A stretch of 39,815 nucleotides of DNA from JBAXTE01 sp038240835. Lineage in GTDB: Bacteria > Bacteroidota > Bacteroidia > Bacteroidales > WCHB1-69. The position numbers were made by a program, and so were the translations under genes. Positions 25,322 to 32,868 of this stretch are shown here, piece by piece. Positions within the stretch are counted from its first letter, which is position 1; each line of letters begins with the position of its first letter. A model generated the notes under the pieces. It did not search any database, was not told where the DNA came from, and worked only from the letters and a program-made list of their open reading frames with translations. The stretch spans positions 1-39,815 of the forward strand of contig JBBRGJ010000012.1 in NCBI GenBank assembly GCA_038240835.1. Direction: 5' to 3'.

Positions 25322-26402
25322 CTATTGCTCCATCAAAAACGCTTTGATAAAATCATCAATTTCCCCATCTAATACAGCATTTGGATTGGTAGATTCAAGT
25401 CCTGTGCGGACATCTTTCACCAGTTTGTAGGGATGTAATACATAGTTTCTAATTTGCGAGCCCCACTCAATTTTCTTTTTAGAACTTTCGATGTCAGCAA
25501 TTTTCTCTTTTTTTACTCTTAATTCTGCTTCATAAAGTCGCGACTTTAGCATCAGAATTGCTTTTTCTCTATTTTGAAGTTGAGAACGTGTTTCTTGGCA
25601 TTCGATGACAAAACCGCTAGGAGCGTGGTGAAGTCTTACGGCTGTTTCTACCTTGTTCACATTTTGACCACCGGGACCGCTCGAGCGAAAAGTATCCCAA
25701 GAGATATCGGCAGGGTTGATGATAATTTCGATGTTATCGTCGATTACGGGATATACGTAGACAGAGGCAAACGATGTGTGGCGTTTATTGGCAGAGTCAA
25801 ACGGCGAAAGTCTAACCAATCTGTGCACGCCCGATTCTCCTTGGAGGTAACCATAGGCAAAATCGCCGGTCAGTTCGATGGTCGATGATTTAATGCCCGC
25901 CACGTCGCCTTCTTGCTCGTCTACTAAGGTGATTTTATAATTATGTTTCTCGCCCCAACGCATGTACATTCTCATCAGCATTTCCGCCCAATCCTGACTT
26001 TCCGTTCCTCCAGCGCCAGCATTTATGGTCAGAATTGCGCCCAATCTGTCCTCTTCAGCGCCAAGCATATTTTTAAATTCCAACTCTTCCACCTCTTTTA
26101 TGGCTGCATTGGAAGCCTCTTCGAGTTCTTGGTCGTTGATCTCTTTGGCTAAATAATACTCCCAAAAAACGGACAAATCGGAAAGTGTAGATTCTGCTTT
26201 TTGATACGAGGTAGTCCACGATTTTAGGGTGCTTACCTGTTTAAGGATTTTTTCAGCATCCTTTGGATTGTCCCAAAATGTGGGGTTGTGGCTTTTTTCT
26301 TCTAGTAAATATATTTCGTGCAAACGTTTATCGATGTCAAAGACACCTCCTAAGGGTTTCTACCCTTTGTTGCAAATCTTTGATTAGTTCTGCAGTTGTC
26401 AT
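25322..26402 (-). CDS. prfB: Peptide chain release factor 2, expressed by programmed +1 frameshift
   Basis: RF2 releases nascent chains at UGA and UAA. Translation begins at the ATG at 26402, whose first bases overlap the recX stop (ATGA, 26399-26402), and runs 21 codons to an in-frame TGA at 26337-26339. The slippery site reads AGG-AGG-TGT-CTT-TGA-C: an internal Shine-Dalgarno AGGAGG three bases before CTT, then the stop followed by C, matching the known prfB frameshift signal. After a +1 shift the frame continues to 25322, giving 359 residues, the normal RF2 length. The second frame carries the stop-codon recognition motif SPF (RLSPFDSANKRH) and GGQ (SGPGGQNVNK). When RF2 is scarce the ribosome pauses at UGA and shifts, so the gene regulates itself. 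A call starting near 26323 would miss the first 26 residues. Confidence 0.97.
26334..26351 (-). promoter_or_regulatory. Programmed +1 frameshift site of prfB
   Basis: On the minus strand: AGGAGG (26351-26346), TGT, CTT (26342-26340), TGA (26339-26337), then CAT (26336-26334). The spacing between the internal Shine-Dalgarno and CTT is three bases, as in the Escherichia coli signal. Confidence 0.95.
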
Positions 26403-26884
26403 GATTCTTTACTTTTAAATATGTGGTCGGATTGTTCTTTGATTAACTCAAATTCAAATCCTTTAGAAATTAAAAATTGAATAGTTTTTTGTTGTTTTTG
26501 CAGGTTGTTACCTTTTGAAAGTATTAGCTTTTTAAGGCCTTCTTTTATCAATACTTCGATGTATTCGTCAAAATCTATTTTAGCAAATGCCCTTTTAATG
26601 CAAGGTTCGCTAATTTTATGTTGTCTAAGACCTTGTTTTATCTTGTTTTTCCCCCAGTGGTTTATTCTGATTTTACCTTGTACATATGCCTCAGCATATC
26701 GCTCTTCATTCAAAAACCGCTCTTCAATCAGGGAAGATATAATTGATTCGCTAGCTATTTCATCAATGTTCCATTGTTTTAACTTGGAACGGACATCAAA
26801 ATGTGATCGTTCGCTGTAAGCACAATATTTTCGTAATTTCTCGAGTGCTTGAAAAGTAGTGATGATAACTTTTTTCTCCTGCAT
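26399..26884 (-). CDS. recX: Regulatory protein RecX
   Basis: RecX is a small, helical, cytoplasmic protein that binds RecA filaments and moderates RecA activity. The 161-residue product shows the three-helix repeats of the family: ALEKLRKYCAYSERSHFDVRSKL near the start, then IISSLIEERFLNEERYAEAYVQGKIRINHWGKNKIKQGLRQHKI in the middle. The last repeat is more divergent. It lies 14 bases after rng and its stop codon overlaps the prfB start, so rng-recX-prfB is probably one transcript. Confidence 0.9.
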   Translation of the reverse strand: MQEKKVIITTFQALEKLRKYCAYSERSHFDVRSKLKQWNIDEIASESIISSLIEERFLNEERYAEAYVQGKIRINHWGKNKIKQGLRQHKISEPCIKRAFAKIDFDEYIEVLIKEGLKKLILSKGNNLQKQQKTIQFLISKGFEFELIKEQSDHIFKSKES

Positions 26885-26898
26885 TGAATCAGGATTAG

Positions 26899-28461
26899 TT
26901 ATAATTTAATCTCATCGTTGGCACTATTAAGAAAATTGTACTCCATCATGTGATGTGCGGTGCTTTTCTTAATTTTTATGGATTTTTTGAATTTCATCAT
27001 CCACTTAATTCTTTGAGAAAAAAGTCCTTTGGTTAAATGAGAGTAAAGATACGGGTGAACGATAAGGGTCAATTTTTTCTCATTTTGTTCTCTCAATAGA
27101 TAAGAAAGATGATTTTCAATTTCATCAATCAACAAAATGCTAGGTTTTATTTTTCCAGTACCTTCGCAGCAAGGACATTTTTCCAATACTTCGATGGTCA
27201 TTTCTGGGCGAACCCGTTGACGAGTAATTTGCACCAATCCAAATTTACTAGGAGGTAATATCGTGTGTTTTGCACGATCTTTATCCATCTCTTCTTTTAA
27301 TCTGTTGTACAATAACCTGCGGTTTGTTCCCTCGTGCAAATCGATAAAATCGATTACGATGATTCCACCCATATCTCGCAATCTTAGTTGACGAGCAATT
27401 TCAGAGGCAGCTTCTAAGTTTACCTCAAGGGCATTGGTCTCTTGATTGGAAGAGTTATTGGAGCGGTGGCCGCTATTTACATCAATTACGTGAAGTGCTT
27501 CGGTGTGCTCAATAATCAGGTAAACGCCACTTTTAATGGTCACCACTTTCCCAAATGAAGCTTTTATCTGCTTGTTGATTCCATAATGGTCAAAGATAGG
27601 CTCGCTTCCTTTGTAAAGTTTTACAATGTCTAACTTTGAGCTAGCGATACTCATGATATAACTTCTAGTATCATCATAAATATTTTGATCCTCAACATAA
27701 ATAGCGTTAAACGATTCGTTGAGCAAGTCGCGAAGAATTGCCGAAGCACGATCTAGTTCGCTGACTATTTTTTGAGGAGAAACGGCAGTAGGCAGTTTAG
27801 AAACAGCTAATTCCCAACGTTGAACTAATTGGTTTAAATCAGCATCTAATTCGGCTACTTTTTTGTTTTCGGCAACAGTTCTGATGATTATCCCATAATT
27901 CTTAGGGCGAATACTTTGGAGAAGTCTTTTGAGACGTGTTCTCTCTTCGGAACTTTTTATTTTTTGAGAAATGGAGATTTTGTCCGAAAAAGGGACAAGC
28001 ACTAAATATCTACCAGCAAATGAAATTTCGGAAGAGATCCGAGGACCTTTTGTCGAAATGGGTTCTTTTGCAACTTGTACTAAAATATGTTGACCAGAAG
28101 TAAGTACTTCTGAAATTTTTCCAGTTTTTTCAATTTCATCAAGCAGGGTTACGTCTTGAATGCTATTTTTTGTGGTGGAGGAACCAACAACTTGTTTGAC
28201 AAAGCTATTGATTGATTTTATTTGGGGGCCTAAGTCAAGGTAGTGTAAAAATGCATCTTTTTCGTAACCTACGTCAACAAATGCTGCATTTAAACCAGGC
28301 ATGATTTTCTTAACCTTACCCAAATAAACATCCCCAACCATGTGGTTTCGGTTTGATGCGTCACGATTAATTTCAACAAGCTGTTTGTTTTCTAACAACG
28401 CTATTTGAATATCGTTATCGCCTTTGCTTATTATTAGTTCTCTGTTTATTTCTTCTGACAT
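26899..28461 (-). CDS. rng: Ribonuclease E/G family
   Basis: This 520-residue endoribonuclease acts in rRNA processing and mRNA decay. It shows the N-terminal S1 domain (GDVYLGKVKKIMPGLNAAFVDVGYEKDAFL at about 43-72), the RNase H-like and DNase I-like catalytic core with the metal-binding aspartates (HVIDVNSG and GGIIVIDFIDLH), and the zinc-link motif CPCCEGTGK near residue 432. It lacks the long disordered C-terminal scaffold of RNase E, so it corresponds to RNase G in size. The insert between the S1 domain and the core is as expected for Bacteroidota. The ribosomal mS38-like gene and HU are upstream on the same strand, separated by a terminator. Confidence 0.94.
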   Translation of the reverse strand: MSEEINRELIISKGDNDIQIALLENKQLVEINRDASNRNHMVGDVYLGKVKKIMPGLNAAFVDVGYEKDAFLHYLDLGPQIKSINSFVKQVVGSSTTKNSIQDVTLLDEIEKTGKISEVLTSGQHILVQVAKEPISTKGPRISSEISFAGRYLVLVPFSDKISISQKIKSSEERTRLKRLLQSIRPKNYGIIIRTVAENKKVAELDADLNQLVQRWELAVSKLPTAVSPQKIVSELDRASAILRDLLNESFNAIYVEDQNIYDDTRSYIMSIASSKLDIVKLYKGSEPIFDHYGINKQIKASFGKVVTIKSGVYLIIEHTEALHVIDVNSGHRSNNSSNQETNALEVNLEAASEIARQLRLRDMGGIIVIDFIDLHEGTNRRLLYNRLKEEMDKDRAKHTILPPSKFGLVQITRQRVRPEMTIEVLEKCPCCEGTGKIKPSILLIDEIENHLSYLLREQNEKKLTLIVHPYLYSHLTKGLFSQRIKWMMKFKKSIKIKKSTAHHMMEYNFLNSANDEIKL

Positions 28462-28610
28462 TGGTTCGATTGAGTTTCTTTAGAAGGAATTTAGTGGACT
28501 AATGGACTGTTCTAATATTGGTTTTTAGACACTCCTTAATTAGCCAATAAATTTAAGATAGATTGCTACATCATTTGATTGGTTGTAGGCTTGATTTATA
28601 ATATCTATTA

Positions 28611-28654
28611 AAAACAAATTACATAACAGATAATTCTATTATGTAATTTGTTTT
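28611..28654 (-). terminator. Intrinsic terminator after the HU/mS38-like pair
   Basis: AAAACAAATTACATAA at 28611-28626 and TTATGTAATTTGTTTT at 28639-28654 form a perfect 16-base-pair stem. Read on the minus strand it ends in a short T run. It separates the HU/mS38-like unit from rng. Confidence 0.75.
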
Positions 28655-28671
28655 AGGTCAACAGTATAAGA

Positions 28672-28761
28672 TTATTTCTTTTTATGTCTGTTTTTTCTTA
28701 GACGTTTTTTTCTCTTATGAGTTGACATTTTATGTCTTTTACGTTTTTTTCCGCTTGGCAT
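28672..28761 (-). CDS. Small ribosomal protein of the AURKAIP1/COX24 (mS38) family
   Basis: This is a 29-residue, extremely basic protein: MPSGKKRKRHKMSTHKRKK followed by RLRKNRHKKK. It fits the AURKAIP1/COX24 C-terminal domain, which in mitochondria is the small-subunit protein mS38 and in Bacteroidota occurs as a stand-alone peptide of this size. The KKRKRHKMSTHKRKKR core, with the H-K-M-x-x-H-K-R-K-K pattern, is the family signature. It should bind 16S rRNA in the 30S subunit. The frame is too short for most gene finders. It lies 31 bases after HU with a terminator just downstream, so it is probably cotranscribed with HU. Confidence 0.9.
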   Translation of the reverse strand: MPSGKKRKRHKMSTHKRKKRLRKNRHKKK

Positions 28762-28792
28762 GATTTCAAAAATTTAAAATGAATGATATTAA

Positions 28793-29077
28793 TTATTTTA
28801 CTTTCGATTTTACAGCATTTACAAAAGTTTTAGAAGGCTTAAATGCTGGGATGTTGTGAGCTGGAATAATAATAGTAGTGTTTTTTGAAATATTTCTACC
28901 AGTTTTTTCTGCTCTTCTTTTAATAGTAAAACTACCAAATCCTCTTAAATATACGCTGTCACCTTTACCTACTGCGTTTTTAATAGATGTCATAAACGCT
29001 TCTACAGTAGTTTGTACTGCAACTTTTTCAATTCCCGTTTTGCTCGATACTTCGGCAACAAGTTCTGCTTTTGTCAT
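28793..29077 (-). CDS. HU-family DNA-binding protein
   Basis: This 94-residue nucleoid protein forms dimers that bend DNA. It has the helical N-terminal half (MTKAELVAEVSSKTG, then VEAFMTSIKNAVGKGDSV), the beta-arm core LRGFGSFTIKRRAEKTGRN, and the arm-tip motif with the intercalating proline, IPAHNIPAFKPSK. Length and motifs match the HU/IHF superfamily; HU and IHF cannot be separated by eye in Bacteroidota, which have many copies. A -7 box lies 69 bases upstream. Confidence 0.95.
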   Translation of the reverse strand: MTKAELVAEVSSKTGIEKVAVQTTVEAFMTSIKNAVGKGDSVYLRGFGSFTIKRRAEKTGRNISKNTTIIIPAHNIPAFKPSKTFVNAVKSKVK

Positions 29078-29146
29078 AGCTCTTTATTTATTATTTTGTT
29101 ATTCAGTTTATTTTTGCAATTCTTTGATTATCATCTTTAAGGGTTG

Positions 29147-29154
29147 CAAAGATA
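29147..29154 (-). promoter_or_regulatory. -7 promoter element for HU
   Basis: TATCTTTG on the minus strand, 69 bases before the HU start. Confidence 0.6.
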
Positions 29155-29270
29155 TGATGTTTTTTTGAATTTTCATCATAAAAAAAAGATTTTTATAATT
29201 CTTTTATTGATTTTGTTGTTATTTTCTGTTTTTTGTTCCTCTTTTGTGGCTTTTTGTTCTTTTTTTAGTG

Positions 29271-29278
29271 TATTTTTG
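29271..29278 (+). promoter_or_regulatory. -7 promoter element for the small lipoprotein
   Basis: TATTTTTG, 23 bases before the GTG start at 29302. The upstream sequence is extremely T-rich and includes several TTTG copies, so the -33 element cannot be fixed. Confidence 0.55.
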
Positions 29279-29301
29279 CCTCAATATAAATACTCAATCT
29301 T

Positions 29302-29805
29302 GTGAAAAAAAATATTTTTTTTATTATTTCGCTCTTTTTAATTTTGTTTTTTAGCTGTAAATCTTCAGATTCAGATAAGGCACTTTTGTACAATAATCAA
29401 ATTGTCTCTATTCAAGATGAACTGACTGAAGATATTGATACTTTTTTGCAAAGTATCAATTATCCAGAGGCAAATACTCCTATTTTGTACAAATCTGCTC
29501 AAAATACTTCTCTTGCGGTGGTGGATAAATTAAAATTGATCAAACAGTTTGAAGGAGGGACCGCTCTTTTTCTGGAAACACAAAATTACATTAATGTTTG
29601 CCAAACTGCACTTCAAAACGAAGGATCACAAATTGTTCATATGAAAGCTAAATTGTCTCAAAAATATCAAAAGGAAGAGCTAGCGAAATTAAATCAGTGC
29701 AGCGACTCTTTATACTTTAAGATAAATTCAGCTGCAAAAAAATTCGATCAAGTTCAAAAAGAGTTCTCTTTGAAATATAAATTTGAGATAGAAAAGGAAG
29801 AGTAG
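29302..29805 (+). CDS. Small lipoprotein of unknown function
   Basis: This 167-residue product starts at a GTG and has a lipoprotein signal (FFIISLFLILFFSC, Cys19). The rest is charged and mostly helical, beginning with the segment ALLYNNQIVSIQDELTEDID and ending in a lysine/glutamate-rich helix. The pattern resembles small helical surface lipoproteins of Bacteroidota, but I do not recognise a family with confidence. It has its own promoter box and a plausible terminator, so it is monocistronic. Confidence 0.75.
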   Translation: MKKNIFFIISLFLILFFSCKSSDSDKALLYNNQIVSIQDELTEDIDTFLQSINYPEANTPILYKSAQNTSLAVVDKLKLIKQFEGGTALFLETQNYINVCQTALQNEGSQIVHMKAKLSQKYQKEELAKLNQCSDSLYFKINSAAKKFDQVQKEFSLKYKFEIEKEE

Positions 29806-29881
29806 GTTTCTCCTTGTTTTTCATGGATGAGGATGTGTGCTTTTTTGCACGAATTTAAAGCACTAAATAATATTACTTAAT

Positions 29882-29910
29882 GCTTCATTCAAAATGGATG
29901 GGCTTTTTTT
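29882..29910 (+). terminator. Probable terminator after the small lipoprotein gene
   Basis: GCTTCATTC at 29882-29890 pairs with GGATGGGC at 29896-29903 (G-T pairs and one bulge) and is followed by T7. The stem is imperfect. Confidence 0.5.
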
Positions 29911-29924
29911 AAGAGAAATCTAAA

Positions 29925-30017
29925 TTACGTTCTCAGTAAATAAATAATAGCGGTTAATGCGGCCATTACTACAGCGAAAATCAACCATAAGTAACGCTCT
30001 TTTCCTAATGTGCTCAT
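29925..30017 (-). CDS. 30-residue single-span membrane peptide
   Basis: The minus-strand frame reads MSTLGKERYLWLIF, then AVVMAALTAIIYLLRT, then TAA. A short charged N terminus (GKER) is followed by an uninterrupted hydrophobic helix of about 18 residues and a single Arg at the end, a textbook small membrane peptide. It lies on the strand opposite to the lipoprotein and PHP genes, in an otherwise empty gap of 279 bases. No promoter box was found in the 67 bases upstream. Amphipathic order and absence of the Cys/Phe/Lys bias of chance frames here argue for a real gene. The function is unknown. Confidence 0.6.
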   Translation of the reverse strand: MSTLGKERYLWLIFAVVMAALTAIIYLLRT

Positions 30018-30084
30018 ATGTGTTTTGGTTTTAATGTTATTAAGTGTGTGTTCTTAAATCAATATTAACAAAGACAACTAAACG

Positions 30085-30957
30085 ATGAAAAAGGTTGCCT
30101 CGATAGGTAAAAAATTAATTAAATTCAATATTCATACTCATTCAAATTACTGTGATGGAAACGGTAAACTGTTAGATTTTATTGCAATAGCAAAAAAAAA
30201 TAATTTTGAAACTCTTGGGTTCTCGTCTCATGCTCCGTTAACAATTGACACCCATTTTTCGATTAATAGGGATGTTATTTCTCAATATATTGACGAGATT
30301 AGGTCGTTGCAAATGGAGTTTCCCAACATCCAACTTTTAGCTGGAATGGAGTGTGACTTTATTCCAACAGTAAGTTATCCTTTTACCTATTTTAAGGATA
30401 CTTTTCATCTCGATTATCTCATTGGTGGAATTCATTTGATAAAAAATCCAGCGGTAGAAAAGTTGTGGTTTATCGATGGACCTCATCAATCGGAGTATGA
30501 CAATGGGTTGAAAGAAGTTTTTCAAAACGACATCAAAAAAGGAGTCACACAGTATTATCTTCAGATGATGGAGATGATTGACACGCAAAAATTTGAGGTG
30601 CTTGCTCATCTCGACAAGATTAAAATGCACAATGCGGGCAGATTTTTTTCAGAAGAGGATTTGTGGTACAAAAAACTGTGCCTTGATGTTGTAGATTTGC
30701 TCAAAGGCAAAGATATTATTGTTGAAATAAACACACGAGGAATTTACAAGAAACGTTGTCCAGATTTTTATCCTTCTAAGTTTATTCTTGAGCAGTTGCT
30801 AAAAAATAATATAAAAATCACCCTCAGTTCGGATGCTCACCAATCTATGGAATTAGATCTTTTGTTAGAAGATGCAGCTTGTTACGCCAAAGAAATTGGG
30901 TTTAAAGAGGTATGGAAACCGTCTGTAAATCAAAACTGGTGTGCGGTAAGTTTATGA
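30085..30957 (+). CDS. PHP-domain phosphoesterase (histidinol-phosphatase HisK-like)
   Basis: This 290-residue PHP-fold metal hydrolase has all the metal-ligand motifs in order: HTHSNYCDG (His17, His19, Asp24), SSHAPL, GMECDF, GGIHL, AHLDKIK and SSDAH. The set matches the HisK-type histidinol-phosphatase of histidine synthesis. Other PHP proteins act on nucleotides or sugar phosphates, and no his gene is in the window, so the substrate is inferred only. The start at 30085 is preferred; the HTHSNYCDG motif is close to the N terminus as is usual. Confidence 0.88.
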   Translation: MKKVASIGKKLIKFNIHTHSNYCDGNGKLLDFIAIAKKNNFETLGFSSHAPLTIDTHFSINRDVISQYIDEIRSLQMEFPNIQLLAGMECDFIPTVSYPFTYFKDTFHLDYLIGGIHLIKNPAVEKLWFIDGPHQSEYDNGLKEVFQNDIKKGVTQYYLQMMEMIDTQKFEVLAHLDKIKMHNAGRFFSEEDLWYKKLCLDVVDLLKGKDIIVEINTRGIYKKRCPDFYPSKFILEQLLKNNIKITLSSDAHQSMELDLLLEDAACYAKEIGFKEVWKPSVNQNWCAVSL

Positions 30958-30974
30958 AGTTCTTCTGAAATAAA

Positions 30975-31014
30975 TAAGTTGTAATTCGTTGATCCTTTCT
31001 GCAAACAACTTATA
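30975..31014. terminator. Possible terminator between convergent genes
   Basis: ATAAGTTG at 30975-30982 and CAACTTAT at 31007-31014 form an 8-base-pair stem between the PHP gene and the convergent barrel protein, overlapping the latter's stop codon. The T runs are weak. Confidence 0.35.
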
Positions 31015-31612
31015 TTTCGTGATATGAATAGAGCGAAAATAATATTTTTAATGAAAAGCAATGTGGGCTAACACCAATTGTGTTTCTATCTTGAAATAGC
31101 ATGAAATTATAACCATACAGAAGCATTATTGTGTATTTAGCCTCTTCACTAGCTTTGTCGCGATATTTAAAAGGATAAAAGATGCCCACATCTGGCCGTA
31201 CAAATAGCTGTCCGGTATTTTCTTGATTTACAAACATTGCGTTAACACCCCAAACAAATGGAGAGAAGTCTAATCCTCCAAAGAAGTTATTGTGGATGGA
31301 TGCTTCAAAACTGTGTCTTAATTTTGTGCCAAGACCAATTTGGTATGTCAACGATTGTTGAAACATTAAATTTCCCACACCATAATATTGATTGGCTCCA
31401 AATCCAGCCCCAATAAATGCTCCTCCGCCATTGTCCACAGAAGTCTGTCCTAAAATTCCGTATCTAAATCGGTTCCACTTGTTGCCAGTAGACGAAAAAG
31501 AACTTTTTTTATTGTTCTTATTTATTTGCGCAGATGCTTCATTGGTAAACAAACCCAGACTGAAAACTGCAGCCAATAGGGCGATTGAAATTATTTGAAT
31601 ACTTTTTTTCAT
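31010..31612 (-). CDS. Predicted outer-membrane beta-barrel protein
   Basis: This 200-residue protein has a signal peptide ending at about NEASAQ (residue 29). A glycine-rich amphipathic region follows (YGILGQTSVDNGGGAFIGAGFGANQYYGVGNLMFQQSLTYQIGLGT), typical of small porin-like barrels. Several further strand-like segments end with FSLKILFSLYSYHEI. The C terminus is not a classical terminal aromatic, but the strand before it is. I cannot name a family; the function is unknown. Confidence 0.7.
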   Translation of the reverse strand: MKKSIQIISIALLAAVFSLGLFTNEASAQINKNNKKSSFSSTGNKWNRFRYGILGQTSVDNGGGAFIGAGFGANQYYGVGNLMFQQSLTYQIGLGTKLRHSFEASIHNNFFGGLDFSPFVWGVNAMFVNQENTGQLFVRPDVGIFYPFKYRDKASEEAKYTIMLLYGYNFMLFQDRNTIGVSPHCFSLKILFSLYSYHEI

Positions 31613-31650
31613 TCTTATTATCGGATAAAATGTATGTAAAATTATGAAAA

Positions 31651-32868
31651 TTAATGAAGTGAAGTGCTAATTTCTTTTTTTTGCAACCACATTATTGATA
31701 ACCACGACATGAGTGCTATGCTGTTTTTTAAAGAATCTTCATTTAAATCAAACGTAGAAGAGTGTAAATTTCGTATTCCATTATTATCGTCAAAGTCAAC
31801 TCCTAAGCGGTAGAAGCAAGATGGAATTCGGTGGGAGAAGTAGGCAAAATCTTCGGCGGTCATTCTCAGGTCGAGTTCGGTTACAAAGTTTTCTCCTAAC
31901 AGTAATTTTGCCCAATCGGATGTCTGGGCTGTCACTAATTCGTCATTTACCAAAAAAGGATACCCTTTGTCGATGAATACCTCTGCTGTTGCTCCGAAAC
32001 TAGCGCAAGTCTGGTTGCAGATATCTGTAATTAACTGATGCGCTTTTGCTCTCCACTCTTCGTCGAAAGTGCGAATGGTCCCTTGGATTGTAACTTCATC
32101 GGGAATGATGTTTGTGCGCCCTAATCCTTCGATGCGTCCAAAAGAGAGCACGGTCGGAATTGTTGGCGGAGCCATTCGGCTGACAATTTGTTGGAGTGCC
32201 ACAATGGTTTGAGCAGCCGTTGTAATTGGGTCTATATTTAAGTTTGGAGTTGCGGCATGTCCGCCTTTTCCTTTGATGGTAATGTATATTTCGTCGGTAG
32301 AAGCCATGTATTTTCCGCCTCTAAACCCAACTTTTCCAGAAGGTAATCCCGGCATTACATGCATTCCTAATATCACATTTGGAGTTGGATTTTCCAATAC
32401 TCCTTCGTTAATCATGGCAATAGCTCCGCCAGGATATTTTTCTTCGGAAGGTTGGAAAATGAATTTAATACTTCCTTCAAAATTGGAGCGTAATTGGTGT
32501 AATAGTTTAACTGTATAAAGCAGTGAAGCCATGTGAGCATCGTGACCACAAGCGTGCATTACACCTGGATTTGTCGAGGCAAAGTCGAGTTGATTTAATT
32601 CCGTAAGTGGCAATGCATCCATGTCTGCCCGCAGTGCGATAACAAATGAGTTTGGATTTTTCCCCTCAATCACCCCAACAATTCCAGTTCCGGCAATTCC
32701 CGACTGGTGAGCGATGCCCCATTCGGTTAATAAACCGCTGACAAATTCGGCTGTTTTGAACTCCTGTGTAGAGAGTTCTGGGTGTTGATGCAAAAAACGT
32801 CTTGTTTTGATTGCTTCAGGAAGATATTGCAGTGCAAGTTCTTCTATTTGAGTTTTAATCATTTCCAT
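31651..32868 (-). CDS. M20-family amidohydrolase (N-acyl amino acid hydrolase type)
   Basis: This 405-residue cytoplasmic di-zinc hydrolase belongs to the aminoacylase/hippurate hydrolase/carboxypeptidase (M20D) group. It has RRFLHQHPELS at the start, DMDALPLTE, the metal-binding CGHDAHMASLL, SEEKYPGGA with the catalytic Glu, and LGMHV, with the lid domain between about 180 and 290 (GGKYMASTDEIYITIKGKGGHA). Substrates are N-acylated amino acids or small peptides; the exact one is unknown. The start codon lies inside the end of the upstream exporter gene (14-base overlap from 32868; an ATG at 32862 gives 8 bases), so the two are translationally coupled. Confidence 0.92.
   Translation of the reverse strand: MEMIKTQIEELALQYLPEAIKTRRFLHQHPELSTQEFKTAEFVSGLLTEWGIAHQSGIAGTGIVGVIEGKNPNSFVIALRADMDALPLTELNQLDFASTNPGVMHACGHDAHMASLLYTVKLLHQLRSNFEGSIKFIFQPSEEKYPGGAIAMINEGVLENPTPNVILGMHVMPGLPSGKVGFRGGKYMASTDEIYITIKGKGGHAATPNLNIDPITTAAQTIVALQQIVSRMAPPTIPTVLSFGRIEGLGRTNIIPDEVTIQGTIRTFDEEWRAKAHQLITDICNQTCASFGATAEVFIDKGYPFLVNDELVTAQTSDWAKLLLGENFVTELDLRMTAEDFAYFSHRIPSCFYRLGVDFDDNNGIRNLHSSTFDLNEDSLKNSIALMSWLSIMWLQKKEISTSLH

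Noticed and set aside
25322..26402. prfB as a pseudogene because of the in-frame TGA
   Set aside because: The stop is embedded in the complete frameshift signal with exact spacing, and the downstream frame is intact with SPF and GGQ motifs.
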